Shown piece by piece: positions 18,537 through 27,149 of a DNA stretch of 64,000 nucleotides (positions are counted from its first letter, which is position 1; every line of letters begins with the position of its first letter). Origin of the DNA: Variovorax paradoxus B4 (lineage in GTDB: Bacteria; Pseudomonadota; Gammaproteobacteria; Burkholderiales; Burkholderiaceae_C); NCBI RefSeq assembly GCF_000463015.1, contig NC_022247.1, positions 5,703,501 to 5,767,500 on the forward strand. The letters are read 5' to 3'. A model generated the notes under the pieces. That model saw nothing but the letters and a program-made list of their open reading frames with translations. It ran no database searches and was not told the DNA's origin. The position numbers and the translations under genes are program-made.

Positions 18537-19508
18537 TCAATAGCCGCGCGCCAGGTCGACCTGGTTCGCGGGGCGCCGGCCTTGCCGCACCGACGCGAGG
18601 TTGTCGAGCGTCTGGCGCGCGATCACGAGGCTGTCGGTGCGCGTGGCGATATGCGGCGTGACGAGGATGCGCGGGTCGCCCCAGAACGGATGCTCCGGCG
18701 GCAGCGGCTCCTGCGAGAACGCATCGAGCGTGGCCGCCGAGAGCTGGCCCGCATCGAGCGCCGGTTGCAGGTCGGCCTCGACCAGGTGGTCGCCGCGGCC
18801 GACGTTGATCAGGTGCGCGCCGCGCGGCAGCTTGGCGAACAGCGCGGCATCGAGAAAGCCGTGCGTCTCGGCGGTGAGCGGAAGCAGGCACACCAGCGTG
18901 TCGCAGCCCGAAAGAAATTCGTCGAGCTGCGCGGCGCCGTGGAACCCCTCGACACCGGCCGGCAAGGCCTCTTTCGCGCTGCGGCTCCAGCCGCGCACCG
19001 GGTAGCCGATGGCGGCCAGCGCCTCGGCGCAGGCCATGCCCAGCGTGCCCAGGCCCGCAATGCCCACGCGGTGGTGGCGCGGCGACACGATCGGCTGCTC
19101 CTCCCACCGGCGGGCCGCGGAACTCGCGACGTAGGCCCGCATGCCGCGGTGCTGCTGCACCACGGCCCAGCAGACATAGGCCTTCATGCCGGCCGCCATG
19201 CCGGTGTCGACGATGCGGCACAGCGGCAGGTGGCGCGGCAGTTCCGCGTCGGCCGTGATGTGCTCGATGCCCGCGGCCAGCGACTGCACGAGCCGCAGCT
19301 TCGGCATCCGGGCGAGCAGGCCGTGCGGCGGAACCCAGCAGACGGCCGCATCGATCTGGTCGAGCGCGCCGAGCTCTTCGCCCAGGCGCAGGTCGATGCC
19401 GGGACGGGCCTCGCGGAAGGCCGCGGCGAGGTATTCCATGTCCAGCACCGCGCTCAGGATCGCCACGCAGGGCGTGCCGCCCTCGCCGTTGTCGTCTGGC
19501 GTCGCCAT
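18537..19508 (-). CDS. D-2-hydroxyacid dehydrogenase (glyoxylate/hydroxypyruvate reductase A type)
   Basis: 323 residues. The NAD(P) Rossmann motif is VGIAGLGTLGMACAEAL, and catalytic Arg, Glu and His fall in NVGRGDHL, DAFSQEPLP and VTPHIATRT. The family reduces short 2-oxoacids such as glyoxylate and hydroxypyruvate. In this operon it may remove a 2-oxoacid made by transamination. Its ATG overlaps the ABC ATPase stop by one base (TGATG). Confidence 0.88.
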   Translation of the reverse strand: MATPDDNGEGGTPCVAILSAVLDMEYLAAAFREARPGIDLRLGEELGALDQIDAAVCWVPPHGLLARMPKLRLVQSLAAGIEHITADAELPRHLPLCRIVDTGMAAGMKAYVCWAVVQQHRGMRAYVASSAARRWEEQPIVSPRHHRVGIAGLGTLGMACAEALAAIGYPVRGWSRSAKEALPAGVEGFHGAAQLDEFLSGCDTLVCLLPLTAETHGFLDAALFAKLPRGAHLINVGRGDHLVEADLQPALDAGQLSAATLDAFSQEPLPPEHPFWGDPRILVTPHIATRTDSLVIARQTLDNLASVRQGRRPANQVDLARGY

Positions 19509-21166
19509 CACGCGACCAGCGCCTCGACCGGCGACGCGGCGGACACCAGCCGCGGCACCGCCTCGATCAGCTTGCGCGTGTAGGCGTGCTTCGGATCGCC
19601 GAGCACCTTGTGCGTCTCGCCGTATTCGACGACCTCGCCGCGCTGCATCACCGCGATGTGGTCGCACATCTGGCCGGCCACGCGCAGGTCGTGCGTGATG
19701 AAGACCATGGCGAGCTGGAACTGCTCGCGCACCTGCGCGAAAAGTTCGAGCACCTGCGCCTGCACCGACACGTCGAGCGCCGACACCGGCTCGTCGGCCA
19801 CCAGCAGTTCGGGCTGCATGGCCAGCGCACGGGCGATGCCGATGCGCTGGCGCTGCCCGCCCGAGAACTCGTGCGGGTAGCGCTCGGCCGCGTCGGCGCC
19901 CAGGCCCACGAGCTTCAGCAGCTCCATCGCGCGCGCCATGGCCTCGGCATTGCCCACGCCCTGCGCGATCGGTCCGCCCGCGATGGCCGCGCCCACGCGG
20001 TGGCGTGGGTTGAGCGATGCGTACGGGTCCTGGAACACCATCTGGATCCTGCCCGCGGCCTCGCGCCGGAAGGCCGGGCCCTGCGACAGGCTGCGGCCCT
20101 TGAAGAGGATGCGGCCGCTGTCGAACGGCGAAAGCCCCACCAGGCAGCGGCCCACGCTCGACTTGCCCGAGCCCGATTCACCGACCAGCCCCAGCGTCTC
20201 GCCGCGGCGCAGCTCGAAGCTGACGTTCTTCGCGGCCTGCACCGAGCGGCCGCGCTTGAAGAGGCCGTTGCCCGAGGTGTAGGTCTTGCACAGGTCCTGC
20301 ACCTGCAGCACGCGCACGATCTCGCCGGTCGGGGTGTCGCGCTCCGCGTTGCCGGTGGGGATGGCGGCGATCAGCTTGCGCGTGTAGGGGTGCTGCGGCG
20401 CATCGAGCACCTGGCGCACCGGCCCGGCCTCGACCACCTGGCCGGTCTGCATCACCACCACGTGGTCGGCGATTTCGGACACCACGCCGAAGTCGTGCGT
20501 GATGAACAGCACCGCCGTGCCGCGGCGCTGCTGCAGCTCGCGGATCAGCGCGAGGATCTGTGCCTGCGTCGTCACGTCGAGCGCGGTGGTCGGCTCGTCG
20601 GCAATCAGCAGCACGGGCTCGAGCACCAGCGCGCAGGCGATCATCACGCGCTGGCGCTGGCCGCCCGAGAGGCGGAACGGATAGGCGTCGATCAGCAGCT
20701 CCGGATCCGGCAGGCCCACATCGGCCAGCGCGGCCAGGATGCGCCGCCGCTTCTCGGCCGCGGGCACGCTGCCGTGCGCGTCGAAGACTTCGCCGATCTG
20801 CTCGCCGATGCGCATCACGGGGTTGAGCGCCGTCATCGGCTCCTGGAACACCATGCCGATGCGGCGGCCGCGCAGCTCGCGCATCTGCGGCTCGGTGAGC
20901 TGCAGCAGGTCGCGACCCTCGAACAGGATCTGCCCGGCCACGGGCGCCACGTGCGGGCGCGGCAGCAGGCCCATCACGGCATTGGCGATCATCGACTTGC
21001 CCGAGCCCGATTCGCCGACCACGCACAGCGTCTGGCCCGGCAGCACCGACAGCGTGGCGCCGTCGACGGCCAGCGCGCGGTCCGCGCCCCTGGGCAGGCG
21101 GATGCCGAGGTTGACGACGTCGAGCACCGGCTGCACCGGCTTCATCGGTGTGACGGTGGCGCTCAT
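19508..21166 (-). CDS. Fused dual ATP-binding protein of a dipeptide-type ABC importer (DppD-DppF)
   Basis: 552 residues containing two full ABC ATPase domains. Domain 1 (about residues 15-270) has Walker A GESGSGKS, signature LSGGQRQR and Walker B LLIADEP. Domain 2 (about residues 290-545) repeats [16 protein letters not shown] and LLVADEP. Each ends in the oligopeptide-type PYTRKL or AYTRKL motif. It powers import through the DppB/DppC-like permeases encoded upstream. Fusion of the two ATPases in one chain occurs in several GsiA/YejF-like systems. The ATG at 21166 overlaps the permease stop by four bases. Confidence 0.92.
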   Translation of the reverse strand: MSATVTPMKPVQPVLDVVNLGIRLPRGADRALAVDGATLSVLPGQTLCVVGESGSGKSMIANAVMGLLPRPHVAPVAGQILFEGRDLLQLTEPQMRELRGRRIGMVFQEPMTALNPVMRIGEQIGEVFDAHGSVPAAEKRRRILAALADVGLPDPELLIDAYPFRLSGGQRQRVMIACALVLEPVLLIADEPTTALDVTTQAQILALIRELQQRRGTAVLFITHDFGVVSEIADHVVVMQTGQVVEAGPVRQVLDAPQHPYTRKLIAAIPTGNAERDTPTGEIVRVLQVQDLCKTYTSGNGLFKRGRSVQAAKNVSFELRRGETLGLVGESGSGKSSVGRCLVGLSPFDSGRILFKGRSLSQGPAFRREAAGRIQMVFQDPYASLNPRHRVGAAIAGGPIAQGVGNAEAMARAMELLKLVGLGADAAERYPHEFSGGQRQRIGIARALAMQPELLVADEPVSALDVSVQAQVLELFAQVREQFQLAMVFITHDLRVAGQMCDHIAVMQRGEVVEYGETHKVLGDPKHAYTRKLIEAVPRLVSAASPVEALVA

Positions 21167-22014
21167 TTGCCCCTCCCGTCGAGCCGCGTGTTGAGCCCGT
21201 CGCTCAGGCCTTCGCCCACCAGGTTGAGCGCGAGCACGGTCAGCACGATGGCCAGGCCGGGGAACAGCGCCATCCACCAGGCCTGGCGCAGCACGGTGCG
21301 CGCCGCGCCCACCATGTAGCCCCAGCTCATCTGGTTCGGGTCGCCCAGGCCGAGGAAGCTCAGGCTCGACTCCAGCAGGATGGCCGTGGCCGTCATGAGC
21401 GAGGCCATCACGATGATGGGCGACATGGCGTTGGGCAATATCTGCGTGAGGATGATGCGCGGCGTCGACTGGCCTGCGAGCAGCGCAGCCTGCACGAAAT
21501 CGCGCTGGCGCAGCGTGAGGAACTCGCTGCGCACCAGCCGCGCCACCGGCGGCCAGGAGACGATGGCAATGGCCACCACGATCGAATTGACCGAGGGCTG
21601 GAAGATCGCCACCAGCACGATGGCGAGTGCGAAGCTCGGCACGGCCTGGAACAGTTCGGTGAAGCGCATCAGCGCCGCGTCGATCCAGCCGCCGAAGTAG
21701 CCGGCAATGGCGCCGAGCGTCACGCCGATCAGCAGCGCGACCACGGTCGACACCAGCCCGATCAGGAGCGAGATGCGCGCGCCGTAGATCACGCCCGAGA
21801 GGATGTCGCGGCCCAGCGTGTCGGTGCCGAGCGCAAAGCCGGGCTCGGTCCATGGCCGCAGGAACGGCTGCTCGACCATGTTCCACGGATCGTTGGTCGC
21901 GACCCACGGGCCGATGAGGGCCACCACGGCCACCAGCACCAGCACGGCCATGCCGAGCACGGCGCCCTTGTTGCGGCAGAAGCGCCGCCAGAATGGACTT
22001 TGCAGCAGGGTCAT
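21163..22014 (-). CDS. DppC-type ABC transporter permease
   Basis: 283 residues. One N-terminal membrane helix (about residues 20-40) is followed by the periplasmic GTDTLGRDI motif and five further helices, with the EAA-like cytoplasmic loop near AALLAGQSTPRIILTQILPN. It forms the import channel with the DppB-like partner. Its ATG overlaps that gene's stop by four bases. Confidence 0.9.
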   Translation of the reverse strand: MTLLQSPFWRRFCRNKGAVLGMAVLVLVAVVALIGPWVATNDPWNMVEQPFLRPWTEPGFALGTDTLGRDILSGVIYGARISLLIGLVSTVVALLIGVTLGAIAGYFGGWIDAALMRFTELFQAVPSFALAIVLVAIFQPSVNSIVVAIAIVSWPPVARLVRSEFLTLRQRDFVQAALLAGQSTPRIILTQILPNAMSPIIVMASLMTATAILLESSLSFLGLGDPNQMSWGYMVGAARTVLRQAWWMALFPGLAIVLTVLALNLVGEGLSDGLNTRLDGRGK

Positions 22015-22982
22015 AGCTCGATCCGGGGATCGACCAGCGTGTAGACGAGGTCGGTGATGAGGTTGAACAGCACGGCCATGGCCGCGGTCACGAGGAAGGC
22101 GCCGAGCAGCAGGTTGTAGTCGCGCTGCAGCAGTGCGTCGAACATCAGGCGGCCGATGCCGGGCCAGGCGAACACGGTCTCGGTCAGCACCGCGCCGCCG
22201 ATCATTCCGCCGGCCTGGATGCCCGCGAGCGTGACCACCGGCAGCAGCGCGTTGCGCAGCACGTGCGCGCGCAGGATGCGGCCGGGCTTCACGCCCTTGG
22301 CGCGCGCGGTCTTCACGAAGTCCATCTGCGCCACCTCGAGCATGGCGGCGCGCGTCATGCGCGCATACACCGCCATGTAGAAGAGCGCGAGCGTCAGCGC
22401 CGGCAGCACCAGGTGGCCCGCGATGTCCCAGGCCAGCGCCAGGCCGGTGGCGCCGGAGCCCACGGTGCTGAAGCCGAAGCCCGGCAGCCAGTCGAGCTGC
22501 ACCGTGAACACCAGCACCGCCATCAGCGCGAGCCAGTAGAGCGGCGTGGCATAGAAGATGAGCGCCACCACGGTGATCGAGCTGTCGACCCAGGTGCCGG
22601 CCCGCCGCGCAGCCAGCGCCCCGAGCGTGATGCCGAACAGCAGCGACAGCGCAAACGCCGTGCCCGTGAGCAGCAGCGTGGCCGGCAGCCGGTCCATGAT
22701 GAGCTTGAGCACCGGCTGCTGCTGCCGGTACGAGAAGCCCAGGTCGAGCCGCACCACCTTGCCGACGTAGGTGGCGAGCTGCGTCGTGATCGGCTGGTCG
22801 AGCCCGAACTGCGCGCGCAGCTGCGCCACGAACTGCGGATCGGACGCGCCCGCCTCGCCCGCCAGCACCGACACCGGATCGCCCGGCGCCGCGCGCACCA
22901 GCATGAAGTTGACCGTGGCGATCAGCAGGATCGCCAGCAGGCCCTGCATCACGCGGCCCAGCATGAATTGCGTACGTTTCAT
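22011..22982 (-). CDS. DppB-type ABC transporter permease
   Basis: 323 residues of the BPD_transp_1 type: an N-terminal helix (about residues 10-30), the large periplasmic loop with QFGLDQPITTQ, then five helices. The EAA loop reads KTARAKGVKPGRILRAHVLRN. It partners the DppC-like permease. The upstream receptor gene ends 41 bases before its ATG. Confidence 0.9.
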   Translation of the reverse strand: MKRTQFMLGRVMQGLLAILLIATVNFMLVRAAPGDPVSVLAGEAGASDPQFVAQLRAQFGLDQPITTQLATYVGKVVRLDLGFSYRQQQPVLKLIMDRLPATLLLTGTAFALSLLFGITLGALAARRAGTWVDSSITVVALIFYATPLYWLALMAVLVFTVQLDWLPGFGFSTVGSGATGLALAWDIAGHLVLPALTLALFYMAVYARMTRAAMLEVAQMDFVKTARAKGVKPGRILRAHVLRNALLPVVTLAGIQAGGMIGGAVLTETVFAWPGIGRLMFDALLQRDYNLLLGAFLVTAAMAVLFNLITDLVYTLVDPRIEL

Positions 22983-23022
22983 CGGCGGCTCCTGCGGAAT
23001 TGCCTGTGCTGCGGGCTGGCCG

Positions 23023-24591
23023 TCATGCGAGCGTTGCGGTGCCGAGGCTGTCGTTCAGGCCGATGCCCGAGCTGATGATGTTGTTCAGCTTGGTGCGGTA
23101 CAGCGTCGGGAAGTTGAGCTCGTGCAGCCAGGCCACGGGCACTTCGTCGAGCAGGATCTTCTGCACCTGCAGGTAGATGGCCTTGCGCTTCTCGGGGTCG
23201 CTCTCTTTGGCGCCGGCATCGAACAGCTCGTCCACCTTCGGGTTCGAGTAGCCCTCGACGTTGTTGAAGGGCGAGCCCTTGGCGATGTTGCCGGTGGTGT
23301 AGTTGCGCGCCACGCCCAGCGCCGGGTCGCCGTACTGGTAGACGTAGGTGAAGGCAAGGTCGTAGTCCCACTCGTTGAGCTTCTGGTTCCAGCCGGCCAC
23401 GTCGGTGGCCACGAGCTCGACCTTGATGCCGGCCTGCGCCAGGTTCTGGCGCAGGATCTCGGCCGAACGGGCCCAGGTCTCGCCGTAGGGCAGCGGCAGC
23501 AGGCGCAGCGTCTCGCCCTTGTAGCCGGCTTCTTCCAGCAGCTTCTTGGCGGTGGCCACGTTGCGCGGGTACTTGGCGACGTCGGTGCTGTAGAACTTGA
23601 TGTTGCTGTTGAACGGCCCGGTCGCGGGCTTGGCGAAGCCCTGCCAGGCGATCTTGGCCATCGCCTCGCGGTCGATCGCGTACATCACCGCCTGGCGGAA
23701 CTTGACCTTGTCCATCGGCGCCTTGCGGTTGTTGAGCCACAGCCACGAATGCGGCGCGAAGAACTCCCAGCCCTTGGTGGTGACCGCCACGCCCGGCAGC
23801 TTCGAGAGCCGCAGCACGTCGAAGTATTCGACCGCGCCGCCCGGTACCAGGTCGACCTTGCCCGATTCGAAGGCCGCCGCGCGCGAGGCCGCATCGGGAA
23901 TCACGTGGAAGTACACGCTCTCGACCAGCGGCACGTCCTTGACGTGGTACTTGTCGTTGGCCACGAGCTGGATGTACGAGCCCTTGACCCATTCCTTGAA
24001 CTTGAACGGCCCGGTGCCGATGGGCGTGGCGTTGGCCGGGTTGGTCGCGAAGTCGGTGCCTTCGTAGATGTGCTTGGGGATCATCGGCATGCTGCCGACC
24101 TCGAAGATGCCGATGAAGGGGCCGAAGGGGTACTTGAGCTTGAACTCGACCGTGAGCGGATCGATGGCCTTGATGCTCTCCACCGCGGCCAGGTTGGCGC
24201 GCAGGCGCGCATGCGTCTTGCGCAGGAACACGTCGGCCGAGAACACCACGTCGGCCGAGGTGAAGGGCTTGCCGTCGTGCCAGGCGACGCCGGGCTTGAG
24301 CTTGAAGGTGTAGAGCGTGCCTTCCTTGTTGACGGTCCACGAGGTGGCCAGCGAGGGCAGCGGGTTGATCTTCTCGTCGTAGCGCAGCAGGCCCTCGTAG
24401 ATGTTGCCCGAGATCATCTGCGTGGGGCCGTTCTGCGTGATGCCCAGCATGAGCCCCGGCGGCTCGGGCTGGACCACGGCGTTGATCACGCCGCCCTTCT
24501 TGCCTTGCGCCAGCAGGTGCAGCGGGACACCCGCCAGCGTCAATCCGGCGGCCGAGGCGGCGCCCATCTGGATGAGGTTGCGACGTTTCAT
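23023..24591 (-). CDS. Dipeptide/oligopeptide-type ABC substrate-binding protein (SBP_bac_5)
   Basis: 522 residues. The N-terminus MKRRNLIQMGAASAAG looks like a twin-arginine export signal with cleavage near residue 29. The mature protein has the family signatures GLLRYDEKINPLPSLATSW and FKLKPGVAWHDGKPFTSADV. The start at 24591 has an AAGGAG ribosome site 11 bases upstream on the minus strand. Ligands of this family include dipeptides, opines, polyamine-like compounds and nickel. Here an acylated amine or a collagen-type peptide would fit the downstream enzymes, but this is inferred. Confidence 0.9.
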   Translation of the reverse strand: MKRRNLIQMGAASAAGLTLAGVPLHLLAQGKKGGVINAVVQPEPPGLMLGITQNGPTQMISGNIYEGLLRYDEKINPLPSLATSWTVNKEGTLYTFKLKPGVAWHDGKPFTSADVVFSADVFLRKTHARLRANLAAVESIKAIDPLTVEFKLKYPFGPFIGIFEVGSMPMIPKHIYEGTDFATNPANATPIGTGPFKFKEWVKGSYIQLVANDKYHVKDVPLVESVYFHVIPDAASRAAAFESGKVDLVPGGAVEYFDVLRLSKLPGVAVTTKGWEFFAPHSWLWLNNRKAPMDKVKFRQAVMYAIDREAMAKIAWQGFAKPATGPFNSNIKFYSTDVAKYPRNVATAKKLLEEAGYKGETLRLLPLPYGETWARSAEILRQNLAQAGIKVELVATDVAGWNQKLNEWDYDLAFTYVYQYGDPALGVARNYTTGNIAKGSPFNNVEGYSNPKVDELFDAGAKESDPEKRKAIYLQVQKILLDEVPVAWLHELNFPTLYRTKLNNIISSGIGLNDSLGTATLA

Positions 24592-24684
24592 GTGCGGAAA
24601 CTCCTTGTGGCTCTGTGCGAGCGGGTGGGGACGAAGAAACGGGGAACGCAAGAACGCGGGGCGCCGCAAATGGCGGCGCCGCGT

Positions 24685-25476
24685 TCAGTCGCGGTACGAC
24701 GTGGCGGGAAGCGGATCGATGCGCTGCAGCAGTGCGCGCCATTCGCGCGCGTTGGGATCGGGCTGGCCCGGCTGGCGCACGCTGTCGCCGCTTTCGTACT
24801 GCTGGGCGGTCTTCTCGCAGACCTCGGCCGGCACCGGATACACCGGCAGGCCGCTCGACTGGATCGCCACCTGCACGCGGCAGGCGCGCTCCAGGTTGAG
24901 CATCAGGATGAAGGCCTCCGACACCGTGCGCCCGAGCGTGACCAGGCCGTGGTTGCGCAGGATCAGCGCGCGCGCGGTCGGGCCCAGGTCGGCCACCAGC
25001 CGCTCGCGCTCGCCGGCGTCGAGCGCGATGCCCTCGAAGTCGTGATAGACCACGCGGTTGTAGAACTGCAGCGCCCACTGGTTGCAGGGCTGCAGCCCGC
25101 CCGCCAGCGACGACACCGCCACGCCGGCCACCGTGTGCGTGTGCAGCACGCAGGCCGCGTCGTGGCGCGCCGAATGCACCGCGCTGTGGATGGTGAAGCC
25201 GGCCGGGTTCACGTCCCAGGGCGAGTCGTCGAGGATGCGGCCGTCCAGGTCGATCTTGACCAGCGACGAGGCCGTGATGTCCTTGAACAGCGTGCCGAAG
25301 GGGTTGATCAGGAACTGGTCCTCGGTGCCCGGCACACGCGCGGAGATGTGCGTGTAGATGCTGTCGTCCATGCCGTAGTGCGCCACCAGGCGGTAGGCCG
25401 CGGCCAGGTCTTCACGCACCTGGCGCTCGGCATCGGACACGGGTGGGGCCTTGCGGCCCACTGCCTGCAATTGCAT
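24685..25476 (-). CDS. Class II aldolase/adducin-family protein
   Basis: 263 residues. Zinc-binding histidines are seen in HTHTVAGVAVS and a later His in RNHGLVTLG. The family includes sugar-phosphate aldolases and several proteins of unknown activity that co-occur with transport operons. It is the first gene of the long minus-strand run. The ATG at 25476 is chosen because an AAGGAA ribosome site lies eight bases upstream, while the longer frame to 25533 has none. No neighbour produces an obvious sugar phosphate, so its reaction is open. Confidence 0.8.
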   Translation of the reverse strand: MQLQAVGRKAPPVSDAERQVREDLAAAYRLVAHYGMDDSIYTHISARVPGTEDQFLINPFGTLFKDITASSLVKIDLDGRILDDSPWDVNPAGFTIHSAVHSARHDAACVLHTHTVAGVAVSSLAGGLQPCNQWALQFYNRVVYHDFEGIALDAGERERLVADLGPTARALILRNHGLVTLGRTVSEAFILMLNLERACRVQVAIQSSGLPVYPVPAEVCEKTAQQYESGDSVRQPGQPDPNAREWRALLQRIDPLPATSYRD

Positions 25477-25549
25477 ATCGCGTTCCTTTTTCCAGGCCCG
25501 GCGGGAGCCGCCGGCGCCATGTTCGGGGTTCATCGGGTCGACTGCGCAA

Positions 25550-25575
25550 ACTGTCGACAGTCAACCGACGACAGT
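25550..25575 (-). promoter_or_regulatory. Tandem operator-like palindrome upstream of the 15-gene run
   Basis: ACTGTCGACAGT (25550-25561) is a perfect 12-bp palindrome. An extra half-site GACTGTCG follows when read on the minus strand (25576-25569). Sites of this kind are bound by FCD-type GntR proteins; the one encoded at 14389-15117 is the likely partner. The rest of the 314-base gap 25477-25790 holds only this region and the terminator at 25669-25706. Confidence 0.5.
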
Positions 25576-25668
25576 CTTAAGCAATATGCAGGCCCGCGTG
25601 ATGGGGTAAGCCCTTGGTGAGGCGGGTCGAAGTGCGCAAAGGCGCGCCGGCAAAGGGCGGGCGCCAGG

Positions 25669-25706
25669 AAAAACGCCGCGCGCACTGGAGAAAAGTGCGC
25701 GCGGCG
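25669..25706 (-). terminator. Rho-independent terminator of the DoxX-pirin unit
   Basis: A perfect 13-bp inverted repeat (25674-25686 and 25694-25706) with a 7-base loop is followed on the minus strand by TTTTT. It lies 85 bases after the pirin stop codon and would keep DoxX-pirin transcripts out of the downstream catabolic operon. Confidence 0.85.
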
Positions 25707-25790
25707 CGTGGGGCCGGACGGTGCCTTTGGGGCGGCATGGCTGCGCCATGAAGGCGCCGGCTGCACCAGGGTGCAGCGCTGAAACGCGCC

Positions 25791-26651
25791 TCAGCGCAGG
25801 CGGCCTTCCTCGCGCAGCCGCGCGCCGATGCGGCGGATCTCGGCCTCGCCCTGCTCGAGCGCCGCCTTGCTGGTGTGCACCGAGTAGTGCCCCATCACCA
25901 GTTCATGCGGATGCTTCATGGCCGAGCCCAGCACGAAGGACGTGTCGCCGTGGGCCACGAAGCCGATGGCCGCGCCCGATTCCTCGAACACCGCCAGCTC
26001 GCCGGCAGCGATCGGTTCGCCGTCGCCCGCATCGAGCCGGCCCGCGTCGACCGCGATCCAGCCCACCGTGTGGCCGGCGGGCGGCGTGTAGCGCCAGTGC
26101 TCGCCATCCTTCAGCTGCACGGCCAGGTAGTTGATCGGCGCCGGGGCCGGAATGGGGCTTTGCGCCGCGCCGTGGCGCCCGAGCAGCACGCGCGCCGGGC
26201 CTTCCCGCGGCACCTGCGAGGGTGCCAGGTAGATGCTTTGCGCCGGCGCGTTTTCTTCCGAGGCCGGCAGGGCCACCCAGAGCTGGAAGCCCTGCACGCG
26301 CTTGGTGCCCGGCGCGGGCGCGCCGTCGTGCCACACGCCGTTGCCGGCGCGCATCCACTCGACGCCGCCGGCCGGCAGCACGCCCTGCTCGCCGGTCGTG
26401 TCTTCGTACCGCGTGTCGCCGTCGATCAGCCAGGTCAGCGTGGCAATGCCCGAGTGCGGATGCATGCCGAAGCCCTTGCGGCCGCCCGAGGTGTCGAAGC
26501 CGAAGAGGTCGAGGAACACGAAAGGCTTGAGGAATTCGCCCAGGTCGCCCGGGCTCATGAGCCGCGTGATCGGCCCGTGCTGCGAGCCGCGCGTGCGGTA
26601 GACGATGGCGCGGGCTTCGGTGGTGATGGTGGTGGCAACGGCGGTGGTCAT
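25791..26651 (-). CDS. Pirin family bicupin protein
   Basis: 286 residues. The N-terminal cupin has the metal motif GFGMHPHSGIATLTW, with a partner EWMRAGNGVWH, and the C-terminal cupin is degenerate as usual. Bacterial pirins are iron-binding and some act as quercetinases or redox sensors; the role here is unknown. A GGAG ribosome site precedes the ATG at 26651. It lies downstream of a DoxX gene, and a LysR gene is divergent, a common set in betaproteobacteria. Confidence 0.9.
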   Translation of the reverse strand: MTTAVATTITTEARAIVYRTRGSQHGPITRLMSPGDLGEFLKPFVFLDLFGFDTSGGRKGFGMHPHSGIATLTWLIDGDTRYEDTTGEQGVLPAGGVEWMRAGNGVWHDGAPAPGTKRVQGFQLWVALPASEENAPAQSIYLAPSQVPREGPARVLLGRHGAAQSPIPAPAPINYLAVQLKDGEHWRYTPPAGHTVGWIAVDAGRLDAGDGEPIAAGELAVFEESGAAIGFVAHGDTSFVLGSAMKHPHELVMGHYSVHTSKAALEQGEAEIRRIGARLREEGRLR

Positions 26652-26683
26652 GGGAGGCTCCTTAACCGATGGAAGAAGAAAGA

Positions 26684-27064
26684 TCAGGCGGCGCGGGCCG
26701 CCGGCACGGGGCGCAGGCGCCAGGCCACGAAGGCCGACAGCAGCAGGAGCACCACGGCCGGCGCGGGACTGCCGCCGATCAGCACGAGGTGCGTGGCCAC
26801 GGCGCAGGCCATGGTCGCGGTCAGCAGCAGGCCGCCGATGAAGCCGGTCGCCGGCACCAGCAGCAGCACTGCGCCGCCGACCTCGACCACGCCCGTCAGG
26901 TCGCGGAACCACTGGCCGAAGCCGACCGCCTCGAACACCTGGACCATCTGCGGCACGCCGGCCAGCTTGGCGAGGCCGGCGGCACCGAAGGCCAGCGCCA
27001 GAAGAATGCGAACGCCCCAGACGATGCGGCGCTGGATCGGGGAAGTGGAGGATGAGGAAGTCAT
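26684..27064 (-). CDS. DoxX family membrane protein
   Basis: 126 residues with four membrane helices and the DoxX pattern ILLALAFGAAGLAKLAGVPQM near the N-terminus. Family members are linked to redox or thiosulfate metabolism and stress, mostly without proven activity. It is first in a two-gene unit with pirin and divergent from the LysR gene, which probably controls it. Confidence 0.88.
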   Translation of the reverse strand: MTSSSSTSPIQRRIVWGVRILLALAFGAAGLAKLAGVPQMVQVFEAVGFGQWFRDLTGVVEVGGAVLLLVPATGFIGGLLLTATMACAVATHLVLIGGSPAPAVVLLLLSAFVAWRLRPVPAARAA

Positions 27065-27088
27065 GGGTACAAGGTTAGGGTGGCACCC

Positions 27089-27133
27089 ATTGATCGACTA
27101 GACGGCAGAATCGGATTGCACTCGTCCATCAAT
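27089..27133. promoter_or_regulatory. Divergent LysR/DoxX control region with inverted repeat
   Basis: ATTGATCGAC (27089-27098) and GTCCATCAAT (27124-27133) are inverted copies matching at 9 of 10 positions. They lie in the 85-base gap between the divergent DoxX and LysR genes, where a LysR protein would bind. Spacing is wide (25 bases) but compatible with a looped tetramer. Confidence 0.4.
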
Positions 27134-27149
27134 AGAAGGAATCTCCGCC

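Noticed and set aside
16081..19221. A single 1046-codon frame suggesting a dehydrogenase-aminotransferase-deacetylase fusion
   Set aside because: Only the C-terminal part is the real deacetylase. The upstream portion is out of frame with the real aminotransferase and dehydrogenase genes.
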